A DNA stretch of 45,249 nucleotides from assembly GCA_026125665.1 (NCBI GenBank), contig JAHCKS010000036.1:1-45249 (forward strand). The letters are read 5' to 3'. Below, in pieces: positions 28,301 through 37,100 of the stretch. Position 1 is the first letter of the stretch. Every line of letters starts with the position of its first letter. A program made the position numbers and the translations under genes. The notes beneath the pieces were generated by a model. The model was not told where the DNA came from. It ran no database searches and saw only the letters and a program-made list of their open reading frames with translations. Origin of the DNA: Rubrivivax sp. GTDB taxonomy: Bacteria > Pseudomonadota > Gammaproteobacteria > Burkholderiales > Burkholderiaceae_C.

Positions 28301-29068
28301 CGGCACGTGCGTGGTGCCGAAGACCACCACGCGGCGCGGCACGCCGGCCGGCGGTGGTGCGTCGCCCGGCGGCCCTGCCGCCGGTGCATCGAGCGCGTCG
28401 AGTGCATCAAGGAAGTGCCGGTGCAGCGCCGGCCGCGTGGCCTGGCGTTCGGTGGCGCCCAGCGTCGCGACGATGGCTCGCCACAGCGCCGGCTGCCAGC
28501 GCTGCGCTTCGTCCATCGGCGCGGCGGTGCCCAGTGGCGTGCGCAGCGTGTCGCGGCCCTGTTCCCAGTCGCGCAGCCAGTCGCTTCGATAGACCTGGTA
28601 CTGGTCGAACAGGTCGGCCAGGCGCTGCGCGAGCTGCAACTGGCGTGTCGTCTGGTCGTGTTCGGCCTGGCGGCCGCTCGGGCCGCGCAGGAAGCCGGCC
28701 ACCGGCGCGAACACCGGCTCGTGCACGAGCCGGGGCAGCAGGTGCATCAGCCGCCACGTGAGCGGCAGCTTGTCCACCGGCGAGACGGCCGGCACCGCTT
28801 CGCGCCCGAGCACCGCCCGCCAGGTGCGCCAGACGAAGCGCGCCGGCAGCTCCACGCGCGCCGCGGCGCACACGCCGTGGGCCGCCGCCAGCTCCATCTT
28901 CAGCCACTCGGCCATGCCGTTGCTCTGCACGAGCAGCGTCTCTTCCTCCAGCGGCGCGAGCGGGTGGCGGGCGAGGAAGTCGAACACCACGGCGGCCAGG
29001 TCCTCGAGCCGGTTGCCGTGCAGGACCAGCAGGCCGGGGGTGAGGGCGGCGGAGGGGGCGGGGCTCAT
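25373..29068 (-). CDS. recC: Exodeoxyribonuclease V subunit gamma (RecC)
   Basis: Chi-recognition and scaffold subunit of RecBCD, 1231 residues from ATG 29068 (MSPAPSAALTPGLLVLHGNR); E. coli RecC is 1122. The frame stays open to 29413, but homology-like sequence begins at LLVLHGNRLEDLAAVVFDFL. Typical RecC segments: EETLLVQSNGMAEWLKMELA, PLTWRLMHLLPRLV, ADLFDQYQVYRSDWLRDWEQ, DIVVMVPDIDAFAPAIRSVF, IPWGIADQRERAHNPLLAAL, and VCLLGMNDGDYPRRSPRSDF. RecC is an inactivated helicase/nuclease fold, so the missing catalytic motifs are expected. No good ribosome binding site was seen before 29068. It is the first gene of the recC-recB-recD operon. Repair of double-strand breaks and degradation of phage DNA are the known roles. 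Confidence 0.96.
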   Translation of the reverse strand: MSPAPSAALTPGLLVLHGNRLEDLAAVVFDFLARHPLAPLEEETLLVQSNGMAEWLKMELAAAHGVCAAARVELPARFVWRTWRAVLGREAVPAVSPVDKLPLTWRLMHLLPRLVHEPVFAPVAGFLRGPSGRQAEHDQTTRQLQLAQRLADLFDQYQVYRSDWLRDWEQGRDTLRTPLGTAAPMDEAQRWQPALWRAIVATLGATERQATRPALHRHFLDALDALDAPAAGPPGDAPPPAGVPRRVVVFGTTHVPVQTLEAVAALSRVSQVLLAVPNPCRHHWADLIEGRELLQAARRRHAHRGGVDLAALAASAPEALHAHGHPLLAAWGRQSRDFIRQLDAHDDAEVARERFALPRIDLFDEGPGTTLLQQVHSRIRDLVPLAEHDRATPVSPADRSIVFHSAHSAQREVEVLHDQLLALLAKPPQADERGPLAPRDIVVMVPDIDAFAPAIRSVFGQHARGDARFIPWGIADQRERAHNPLLAALEWVLRAPQQRFTATELLGLLEVPAVARRFGLAEGDLPLLQGWIASAGVRWGLDASQRASLGLAACGETNTWAFGLRRMLMGYAVGEPVGDLPGDADAGGAGASDLDAVDGDAGSGGRLAAIEPCAEVAGLSAGLAGTLAELLALLQTWWRDAATPRTPAAWGERLRALVGALLQPGDTTERATLAALNDALAAWLQACDAARFDEPVGLAVAREAWLDAVDEPGLGQRFKAGGVTFCTLLPLRAIPFEVVCLLGMNDGDYPRRSPRSDFDLMALPGQARPGDRSRRDDDRQLMLDALLSARRVLYLSWCGRSPRDNQPQPPSVLVAQLRDYLAAGWGEEMVRSRTTQHPLQPFSRAYFEERGGLFTYATEWRAAFDATARAAAGDATMAAPPATPRDEPAAALTLNELASFLRNPARSFFRRRLGVVFDEADSAAGDDEPFDSSGLDRWRQIEEVLREARRQLGEGGGAGDGHDDDERLSRLVQAQLARLQRAGNLPLAGPGRQARVALQQTLQPMLAQWRRELATRPHRLEKQPLHFGPRAGVRLEDWLVGVRTGSGAVPAWIDLMAGPLAGKHGRSLQEHKLLPAWLRLLAAGACDVPLAAVLIGTDVVVTLAPLAEREASRRTLQDLMEAFAAQDDADAPLRTALRTGLRWLGDPDKAAPAYDGSFERPGERREPCLARLFPDYEALSAPPAFEAATRCLYEGFAGWLRSDALRIEPLPGAAPAAEGEEGEGGEGGADG

Positions 29069-29327
29069 GCGGGGGCGGCGGCGGGAGGCGCTTGCGCGGC
29101 GAGCATGCCCGGTGGCTGGCTCGCCGGGTGATCCATCGGGCCCGCTCGACCCGTCCTCTCCGTCTGCGGGGAGTGTAGGCAAGCGCCCGCGGGGCGCCGC
29201 CGCGCCGGAAAGGAGCCGCATCCTGATCCGCGTCAACCCCTGTTTCGCCGTTCGCGCTCTCATCGCCATGGCACGCGGCGCACGGCCGGGGGAAGGTTCC
29301 CGGCGTGCCGCCCGGCGAGGAGGAACA

Positions 29328-30002
29328 ATGCTTCGACGGACCGTGACCCCGCTGCTGCTGGCGCTCGGGGCAGGCCTGGCGGCGGGCCAGCCCGCCCTTC
29401 CAGACGCCTTCACGGCGCGGCTGCGGCGCTATCGCCTTCACTTCACCCGGCCCGGACCCTGCTTCGCGCCGGTGCCGGTCGAGCCGAGCGATCGCATGCC
29501 GTACCAGTTCGCGTTGCGCTGCGACGAGGCCGACCTCGAGGTCCGCTACGCCATCCACGAAGCGGCATCGACGAGCGCGAGGAAGGCGTTCACGATGAGG
29601 TTCCTCGAGGTGGCGCAGGACCCCAGCCCCAGGATCATCCCCTTCGAGCCTGGGATGAAGATCCCGGAAGACGCGGTCGCCGTCACCGGCACCGTCCAGC
29701 CCGGCACCCAGTCGAACCTGCCGCCGGGCTCTCGCTACGTCAGGGGTTTCGTCGACCCCGCGTTCGAACCCTTCCAGCCGATGCGGGACGAGGACGTGCG
29801 GCGGTTCCGCGCCGAGTGGGGGGCGGTGAGTGTCGCCTTCGTGCCGCGCCCGGACGTCTCGACGCGCTACCGGCGCGGCATGATGCTGATGCTTCGTGTG
29901 GAAGGCCGCGCGGATGCGCTCGTGCACTTCCTGTTCAACGGCACGGGCGAGAGAACGCGGCAGGCGATGGCCGAAGCGTTCGGCACCCTGAAGTTCGACT
30001 AG
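29328..30002 (+). CDS. Secreted protein of unknown function next to the TIR-WD40 gene
   Basis: 224 residues from ATG 29328, with a strong GAGGAGGAA about 4 nt upstream. Signal peptide MLRRTVTPLLLALGAGLAAG, cleavage before QPALP. The mature part contains two cysteines (GPCFAP and LRCDEAD), probably one disulfide, and mixed beta/alpha sequence (MPYQFALRCDEADLEVRYAI, VSVAFVPRPDVSTRYRRGMM, LVHFLFNGTGERTRQAM). I do not recognise a family. It is divergent from recC (259-bp gap) and 36 bp ahead of the TIR gene on the same strand, so the two are probably cotranscribed. Its exported location is unusual for a partner of a TIR protein unless it senses envelope damage or is an unrelated neighbour. Confidence 0.82.
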   Translation: MLRRTVTPLLLALGAGLAAGQPALPDAFTARLRRYRLHFTRPGPCFAPVPVEPSDRMPYQFALRCDEADLEVRYAIHEAASTSARKAFTMRFLEVAQDPSPRIIPFEPGMKIPEDAVAVTGTVQPGTQSNLPPGSRYVRGFVDPAFEPFQPMRDEDVRRFRAEWGAVSVAFVPRPDVSTRYRRGMMLMLRVEGRADALVHFLFNGTGERTRQAMAEAFGTLKFD

Positions 30003-30038
30003 CGGCCATCCGGCCCTCGAGGCGGCCAGGGATCGACG

Positions 30039-33000
30039 GTGCAACGCAGGACCGGTCGCGGGTTCGACGCCTTCATCTCCTACAAGCGCGAGACCGAACG
30101 CGACATCGCGGCCGCGTTGAGCCATGCCGTGCGCCGCATCGGCGTGCCGTTCTACCGGCGAAGCCCGCTGCGCATCTTCCGCGACGACGAGATCCTCCAG
30201 GCCGGGACGTCGCTGCCGCGGTTTCTCGAGGAGGCCATCGAAGCGTCCCGGTTCCTGATCGTGCTCTGCTCCCCCGCCGCGGCGACGTCCCCCTGGGTCG
30301 ACCGGGAGGTCAGGCACTTCCTCGCCGGCGCGCCCGACGCTGCAGCCCGCATCCTGCCGGTCATCGCCGCCGGCGACTGGCGCTGGGACGCCGCGGCGAA
30401 CGACTTCGATCGTTCAGGCAATGCCATTCCGCCGGCGCTCGCCGGCGTCTTTCCCGAGGAGCCGTTTGTCATCGACCTGCGGTTCGTTCGGCAGCGCAGC
30501 GATGCATCCCTCGGCAAACCGGAGTTCCGGATCGCCGTCGCGGCACTCGCCGCCCCGATCCGCGGCGTCACCCGGGAGGCGCTCGACGGAGCGGAGCAGC
30601 GGCAGGCCCGGCAACTGCGCGTGGCGATGGCGGCGGCGGTGGTGCTGACGATCGGCGCCGCGGTGGCCGGTGTGCAGCTCGCGCGCGAGCTCGAGCGCCA
30701 GCGCGTGTCGGCCCGGTCGCGACAACTTGCCGACCTGTCCGCGGAGGCGATGCGGCAAGGCGCGTATCCGCGCGCCTTCGCGTTGGCGCGCCGGGCTTGG
30801 GAGCTCGAGCGCTCGGGGGCGAGTGGCGAGGCGCTGCTGGCCTTCTGGGCGCGTTCCCGGATCGCGCGGCTGGATGCCCCAGGCTCGGGGGTCGGTGCGT
30901 TCTCCCATGCCGGCGAGCGGGTGGCCACCGGTCCGTCGTCGTTGATCTGGCCCGCCCCTGGCGGGGTGCAGGTGTGGGACATCCGTGGCCAGTCCGTCGG
31001 CACGCCGCTGCCGGCGGGCTACGAGTTCGTGGCCTTCACGAAGGACGACTCGCGTCTGGTCGTCAGGTGGTCGCTCGACAGCCGGGCCGCGGAGACGGTC
31101 CTGTCGGCTGGCCACGACCGCCAAGCCTACCGCTCGCGGCTGGAACTTCGCGAGGCGGGGGGGCGCAAGCTCGCCGACGTCGTGCTGCGCGGGCGGTGGC
31201 CGACGCGCGCTGCCGCCGACGCCCGGGAGTACGCGGAGGTGCCCTGGGAGTCCGAGGCGATCGCCACGTCGCGCAGCGGCGACACGATCGCCATCGTGAC
31301 GCCCGAGGGTCACGGGGTGGTGTGGACGCGCGACGGGGACGCGCTCGTCGAGAGGCTTCGCCGGCCTTCGACGGTGCAGGTCGACGTCGCCGCCGCCGGC
31401 GACCGGGTCCTGCTGACCGGCACCGACGGCGCGCTCGTGCTCTGGGAAACTGCAGGCCGACCGGCCCGCGCGATCGAGACACCCGAGCCGGTGCTGCAGA
31501 GCCGGTTCCTGCCGGGCGAGCGCGCGCTCCTGGCCCTCTCGAAGAGCACGGCGCGGGTCGTGGGCCTGGACGGCACGATCGTGGCGTCGTTCCCCGTGCC
31601 GGGCCAGGTGCAGTTCGTCGAGTCCTCGCGCGACGGCAGCCGCTTGCTGCTGGAGAGCGCGGACGGCACGTTCGCGCTTCACGACACCGCGACCTGGCGG
31701 CGCCTCATGCCCGGTTCGCCGCCGTCGAGCGAGCTGCTCGATGCGCAGCGGGCCTGCAGGCGCGGCGGCGGCGAGGAGGGCCGCGTCGCGGGCCGGGCCG
31801 TGCGGACGGCCCTGCGCGTGACGCCGAGGCCGGCGCTCTCGGCGGATGGCTCGCGGGTCATGCGACTGTGCGGTGGCTCCATCGAGGCGTGGGGCCTGCA
31901 CTCGGATGTCCCGGTCAGGCTCGGCCTCGGCAGTGCACCGGCGTTCGCGGCACTCTCCCCCGACGGCACCGTGCTGCTGCGCTTCGAACCGGGCGAGGTC
32001 CCGCGTCCCGAGCTCCAGTTCGTGCAGCCGCTGCTGCCGATCTCGGTGGGCCACTCGCGCCTGGTCAACGCCGTCGTGCCCGGCCTCCCGCAGGACTCGT
32101 TCATGACGACGTCGCAGGACGCCACGGCCCGCATCTGGAGCACGCGGGGCCATCTCGTCGCCACGCTCCCGCACGACGGGGCGGTGACGTCGGCGACGGT
32201 CTCGCGCGACCGTCGTCGCGTCCTGACGACCTCGGACGACGGCAAGGCACGTCTGTGGAGCGCGGACGGCGGGCTCGAGCGGACCTTCGAGCTGGGCGAG
32301 CCACTCGTCGCCGGCTTGCTGCCGCCCGATGCCGACCTGGTGGTCGCGGTGGGCCGGGCCTCGGTGCAGGGCTGGTCGGTCGGCGGCGCGCCGCGCTTCG
32401 CCTGGCGCGAGGACGCCGCCATCAACGCGGCGACCAGCAACGCGCAGGGGGAGTTCGTCCTGGCGTCCACGAGCGGCGAAGCGAAGGTCCGATCCGCCGA
32501 CGGTGCCCTCCGGTGTCGGCTCCGGCATCCCGCCTCGGTGCTGTCGAGCGCGTTCTCTCCCGACGGGCGGAGGGTGCTGACGATCGCCGGCGACAACCAG
32601 GTCCGCGTGTTCGACCTGTGCCAGGACAAGCCGCTCGCCCGCTTCGAGCACGCCAGCATGGTCCTCGGCGCCGCCTGGCTGGATGACTCGACGATCCTCA
32701 CCGGGGCGCGCCACGGACCGGTCCGCCTCTGGCGCCTGGGGCTGGGGGGACCGTTCAAGACGTTGCCGGGCCGGCGGGTCGAGGGCGAGGCGACGGCCAC
32801 CTACGCCAGCGTGAAGGTCGCAGCGGATCGCCAGGCTTTCGTCACGGCGACGGCGCACGGATTGGTCGAGGTGTGGAGCCGGGACGGCCGCCTGCGCTAC
32901 GACTTCACCGTGTCCGATCTCGACGAAGCGGTGCCTGCCGACGACGGGCGCGTGCTCGTGCGCTCCAACCGCCACGTGGAGGTCTTCGGCTTGCCTTCGC

Positions 33001-33053
33001 CCGACGACGTGGTGCGCTGGTTCGCGGGTCGGATGCCGGATGTGCCTGACTAG
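30039..33053 (+). CDS. TIR domain - transmembrane - WD40 beta-propeller protein
   Basis: 1004 residues from GTG 30039, with AGGGATC upstream. Residues 1-95 form a TIR domain: FDAFISYKRETERDIAAAL, FYRRSPLRIFRDDEILQAG, PRFLEEAIEASRFLIVLCSP, SPWVDREV. Glu64/Glu65 lie where NADase TIRs have a helix-borne Glu, but assignment as catalytic is uncertain. A conserved companion stretch follows (RILPVIAAGDWRWD, PPALAGVFPEEPFVIDLRFV), a membrane helix at about 195-213 (VAMAAAVVLTIGAAVAGVQL), then a juxtamembrane helix (ARSRQLADLSAEAMRQGAYP). The last 650 residues read as WD40-like blades (VTSATVSRDRRRVLTTSDDG, VLSSAFSPDGRRVLTIAGDN). Bacterial TIR-WD40 proteins of this design exist in other phyla; anti-phage or stress signalling is inferred, not shown. 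Local A+T looks higher than in neighbours. Confidence 0.88.
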   Translation: MQRRTGRGFDAFISYKRETERDIAAALSHAVRRIGVPFYRRSPLRIFRDDEILQAGTSLPRFLEEAIEASRFLIVLCSPAAATSPWVDREVRHFLAGAPDAAARILPVIAAGDWRWDAAANDFDRSGNAIPPALAGVFPEEPFVIDLRFVRQRSDASLGKPEFRIAVAALAAPIRGVTREALDGAEQRQARQLRVAMAAAVVLTIGAAVAGVQLARELERQRVSARSRQLADLSAEAMRQGAYPRAFALARRAWELERSGASGEALLAFWARSRIARLDAPGSGVGAFSHAGERVATGPSSLIWPAPGGVQVWDIRGQSVGTPLPAGYEFVAFTKDDSRLVVRWSLDSRAAETVLSAGHDRQAYRSRLELREAGGRKLADVVLRGRWPTRAAADAREYAEVPWESEAIATSRSGDTIAIVTPEGHGVVWTRDGDALVERLRRPSTVQVDVAAAGDRVLLTGTDGALVLWETAGRPARAIETPEPVLQSRFLPGERALLALSKSTARVVGLDGTIVASFPVPGQVQFVESSRDGSRLLLESADGTFALHDTATWRRLMPGSPPSSELLDAQRACRRGGGEEGRVAGRAVRTALRVTPRPALSADGSRVMRLCGGSIEAWGLHSDVPVRLGLGSAPAFAALSPDGTVLLRFEPGEVPRPELQFVQPLLPISVGHSRLVNAVVPGLPQDSFMTTSQDATARIWSTRGHLVATLPHDGAVTSATVSRDRRRVLTTSDDGKARLWSADGGLERTFELGEPLVAGLLPPDADLVVAVGRASVQGWSVGGAPRFAWREDAAINAATSNAQGEFVLASTSGEAKVRSADGALRCRLRHPASVLSSAFSPDGRRVLTIAGDNQVRVFDLCQDKPLARFEHASMVLGAAWLDDSTILTGARHGPVRLWRLGLGGPFKTLPGRRVEGEATATYASVKVAADRQAFVTATAHGLVEVWSRDGRLRYDFTVSDLDEAVPADDGRVLVRSNRHVEVFGLPSPDDVVRWFAGRMPDVPD

Positions 33054-33347
33054 GTCGTCCCGGGGCGGCGAGTGCATGAGTCCCGGCGATCGGCGCGCGC
33101 CGCGAGCGAACTCGGCTGCGACCAGGTGCTGCTCGGCGGCGACCCGCACCCCGCCTCACCGGGCGGCTGTTCGGGCTCGCGCAGCAGCTGCGTCAGGCGA
33201 TCGTCGAAACGGGTGGCCGTTGCCAGCCGATCGGCGCCTGAGGTGTCTGGGCGCGGGTCGCGGCCCGCGCGTCGGCCCCGCGTGGGCGGGGGTGCGGGGA
33301 CGGGCGCGCGGGTCGGGCGGCCGCGCGGCAAGGCCCGGCGCGCCGGC
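33054..33347. other. Intergenic region, no gene recognised
   Basis: About 294 bp between the convergent TIR-WD40 and GFA genes. Open frames exist on the minus strand but none has a recognisable domain or start. No strong hairpin with a T tract was found, so the terminators of the two convergent genes are not identified. Confidence 0.5.
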
Positions 33348-33821
33348 CTACCGTGCCTGTCCGTGCTTGCGGTGCCACTGCGCCAGCGACAGCTTCGGGT
33401 ACCCGTCGAACACGCTGTCGCCGCGCCGCCGCTGCACCGCCGCCCAGTTCGCCTTCGAGCCGAGCATGATGTGCGTCACCGCCGGCGGCTCGGGCAGCGG
33501 CGTGTCGATGGCGCCGGCGTGCGGGTGCACGAGCTCGGGCCAGCGCGGGTCCCACACCCACAGCGGGCTGCCGCACTCCTTGCAGAAGTGGCGCTCGGCC
33601 GGGCTGCGCGTGCCGCGGGCGAGCTTCGCGCGATAGACGGCGAGGTGCTCGCGCCCCTTCACCTTCAGTGTCCTGAAGTCGGCGCCCAGGTTGATGGCGA
33701 AGCCGCCGCTGCCCGCCGTCTTGCGGCAGATCGAGCAGTAGCAGCGCATGTACGGCACCGGCTCGTGCGATTGCACGCTGAAGCGCACGGCGCGGCAGTG
33801 GCACGAGCCTTTGAGCAACAT
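33348..33821 (-). CDS. GFA family protein (glutathione-dependent formaldehyde-activating enzyme-like, zinc-binding)
   Basis: 157 residues from ATG 33821, with AGGAGA about 9 nt upstream; the longer frame to 34769 lies over the next gene. The CENP-V/GFA zinc ligands are complete: GSCHCRAVRFSV (CxC), RCYCSICRKTAGSGGFAINL (CxxC), and FCKECGSPLWVWDPRWPELV. The family includes a glutathione-dependent formaldehyde-activating enzyme, but most members have no proven substrate, so detoxification of an aldehyde-glutathione adduct is a suggestion. It is divergent from the large BTAD regulator across 322 bp. Confidence 0.92.
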   Translation of the reverse strand: MLLKGSCHCRAVRFSVQSHEPVPYMRCYCSICRKTAGSGGFAINLGADFRTLKVKGREHLAVYRAKLARGTRSPAERHFCKECGSPLWVWDPRWPELVHPHAGAIDTPLPEPPAVTHIMLGSKANWAAVQRRRGDSVFDGYPKLSLAQWHRKHGQAR

Positions 33822-34143
33822 CGTCGGGTCTCCTGCATCCTCCGCACTCTGGGTGCCGATTGAACCGTCGCCCGCGCCGCCGCGGGGCCCCGCTCGCGCA
33901 GCGGGGGCGGCCGCCGAAAGGCCCAGCAGCTTGCCACTCCTGGGCGGGTGCTGCCTGGTGCGCGCGCGCGTTGCGCCGCGCCCGCCGGCCATCGCAGAAT
34001 CGCGCCGCGGGCCGCAGGGCCGCATGTCCACGTGGCGTGCGGGCCGTCCGTGGCCACCTGTCGGCGCCGGACTGTCGGTGAAGTGAGGAGCGCTCTCTGG
34101 CACGGCGGCGGTACCCGGCCCGCGTGCCGCGGGTGACGTGTGC
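33822..34143. promoter_or_regulatory. Divergent intergenic region with a weak sigma70-like promoter
   Basis: 322 bp between the GFA gene (minus) and the BTAD regulator gene (plus). A TTGCGC at 33971-33976 and CAGAAT at 33995-34000, spaced 18 bp, is the best sigma70-like pair on the plus strand, about 144 nt before the regulator start. It is a weak match. Nothing else was recognised. Confidence 0.25.
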
Positions 34144-37100
34144 ATGCGGGGATTGAGGATCTCGTTGCTCGGCCCGGGCCGCATCGAGCTCGACGGCCAG
34201 GCGTTGACGCGGCTGATCGCGCCCAAGCACCAGGCACTGGTGTTCGTGCTGGCCGCCGAAGGCCGGCCGCTGCCGCGCCAGCGGCTGGCCACGTTGCTGT
34301 GGGGTGAGCTGGACGAGGCCGCGGCGCGCGGCAACCTGCGCGGCGCGCTGACCCGTCTGCGGCGCTGGCTTCCCGACGTGCTGGCCGTCGACGCGCAACA
34401 GGTCGGTTTCGCGGACGCCGCCGCGGTGGCGGTGGACTGGCTGGCGCTGCAGCGCGCGTTTGCCGATGCGGCGATGCCGCAAACCGAGCGCGTGGCCGCC
34501 GCCGACGCGTGGCGCGGGCCGCTGCTGGAAGGCTTCGACGCCGGCGGCGCCGAAGCCTTCGAGGAGTGGCTGGCCTCAGCCCGCCGCCGCGCCGCGACGG
34601 CCGTCGTCGCGCTGCGCCACGACCTGCTGGCGCGCGCCGAGGCGGCCGGCCGGCCGGACGAAGCCGTCGCGCACGCACGCGCGCTGCTGGACATCGACGA
34701 CGCCGACGAGAACGCGCACATGGCACTGATGCGGCTGCTGGCCGCCGCCGGCCGGCGCACCGCGGCCATCGCGCAGTACGAAGCCTGCCGGGCCGCGCTG
34801 GCGCAGCGCCTGGGCGCGCGCCCCTCGGCAGGGTGCTACGCGCTGTACACGCGCATCCATGCCGACGCCGCGCCGGCGACGATGCTCGCTGCTGCACGCG
34901 GCGCCGGGGTCGCCGCTGCGACGGACGGCGCGGGGGTCGCCGAGCCGGCTGGCGCGGACCGCGAGGCCGTTGCGGGCGCGCGCCTTGCCGAAGTCGTGCC
35001 CGAAGCGGACGGCGAGGAGGCCCGGGTGCCCGCCGCCGGCGCCGTGGCCGAACGTCCTGTCCGGCCCGATGACGACGGCGCCGCTTCACCGGCGGCCTGC
35101 GCCGGGGCCGAACCCGCCCCGAGCCCGCGGGCCCCGCCGATGCCGCCGCTCATCGGCCGCGAGCGCGAACTGGCGCTGATTGCCGAGCGCCTGGCCGAGC
35201 CGACCTGCCGCTGGCTCACGCTGGTGGGCCCGGGCGGCGTGGGCAAGACGCGGCTGGCGCTGGTCGCCGCGGCGGCGCACGCCGGCTCGCAGCGGCATGG
35301 CGTGCTCGTGCTCGATGGTCGCGAAGGCGGCGCCGGCGGCGTGCTGCGCGACGCGCAGACGCTGCTGCAGGCGGTGCTGGCGCGCGTGGGCACCGACCGG
35401 CATGCACCCGGTGCGCTGCTTCTCGTGCTCGACAACCTCGAGACGGCGCCTGCCGCGCCGCGCTTCGAGCCGCTGCTGCGCGAGCGCGCGCCGGGTGTCG
35501 CGGTGCTGGCCACCTCGCGCATGCGCGTGGGCGGTGGGCGCGAGTGGCTGCTCGAGATCGAAGGCCTCGCGCTCGCGCGCGCGGCCCCCGGGCAGCCGGC
35601 CTCGTCGCCCGCTGCGCGACTGCTGCAGGCGGCCACGCGCCGGCTGGCGCCGCAGTTCGACGCCGCCGCCGAAGCCGACGCGGTGGAGCGCATCTGCGCG
35701 CTCGTGGGCGGGCTGCCGCTGGCGCTGGAGATGGCGGCGCGCGGCGTGCACGCCATCGGCGCCGCGGCGGTCGCCGAACGCATCGCCGCCGGCGCGCCGC
35801 TGGTCGACGCCGACCGCGACGGCAGCGACCACCACCACAGCATCGAGGCCGTGATGCGCGACGCCTGGGCGCTGCTCGATGCGCCCGCGCAGGCCGCGGC
35901 GCTGCGGCTGGCGCAGCTGCCGGCTGCGTTCGACGCCACGATCGCCCGGGCGGTGGGGGTCGAGGTCGACATGCTGGCCGTGCTGCGCGAGCGGGCCTGG
36001 ATGTTCCGCGCCGAGGCGCCGCAGCCCGCCGTCGCCGCGGCCGATGCGAACGTGGGCCGCGCGGCCGTCGATGCAGGCATCGCGGTCGGCGCGGTCGATG
36101 CGGGCGCTGCGGACGGTGCGGGCGCTGTCGGCTGGCTCGCGCTGCACCCGCTGCAGCAGGCGTGGCTGGTGCGCCGCGCCGGCCCGGCGCTGGCCACGGA
36201 GGTGATTGCGGCGCTGGTGCGCGCGCTCTCGGCCGCGCTGCCTGCCGTGCCACCCTGGGCCGACCTCGAGCCGGGCACGCCCTTGTCTGCGCTGGCCGCG
36301 CGCGCTGCCGCCTCGCCGCCGCTGCTGGCCGCGGCCACACGCCATGCCTGCGCGCACGAGGACGTGGACGCGCTGGCGCGCTGGATCGACGGTGCCACGG
36401 CCCTGCTGCGCGAGCGCGGCCGCCAGGCGGAGGCGGCGGCGCTCATCGCCGAGGCGCTGAGCCGGGCCGACCTGCCGCGCTGGCGCCACGCCGGCTGGAT
36501 GCTGCGCCGCGCCGAGCTTCTCGACGGCGACGGCCAGGCCAGTGCCGCGCAGCGCCAGCGGCGCGCGGCGATGGTGGCCTTCGGCCTGCCCGACGTGGCC
36601 GCGGAGGACGCCGGCTGGCCCGAGGTGCTGCGTGCGCGCGCCGTGCTGCGGGCGCGGCGCGACTGGCCGCCGCCCGGGCCCGAGCGCGTGGCCTTCGGCG
36701 CGCTGCTGGTGCGGCAAAGCATCACCAACGCCAACGTGATGTCGTTCCTGCCCGACCCCGGGCCGGTGATGCGGGCGGGTGCCGTGGCGGACGCTGCCTG
36801 CACGGCCGCCGAGGCGCCCCGGCCGATGCGCTACGTCGGCATGGCCTGGGGCTGTGCCAGCCTGGGGTACCCGCGCCTGGCCCGCTTCTTCGCACACAGG
36901 GCGCGCAAGCCCCGCGCGCCGCCACTGCCCCCGCGCAACGCCGCGCTGCTGGGCACCGGCCGGCTGGCGTTGCGGATGATCTGCGGCGACTGGGCGGGGC
37001 TGACCGGCGAGTTCGATGCGGCCGCCGCGCGCTGGCGGCAACTGGGCGCCGGCCGGCAGGAGATGGAGCTGCGCTCGCTCGGCGCCAAGCTCGCTTTCCA

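Noticed and set aside
33050-33331. Small minus-strand open frame between the TIR-WD40 and GFA genes
   Set aside because: No recognisable domain, start context or signal peptide; composition is like other shadow frames.
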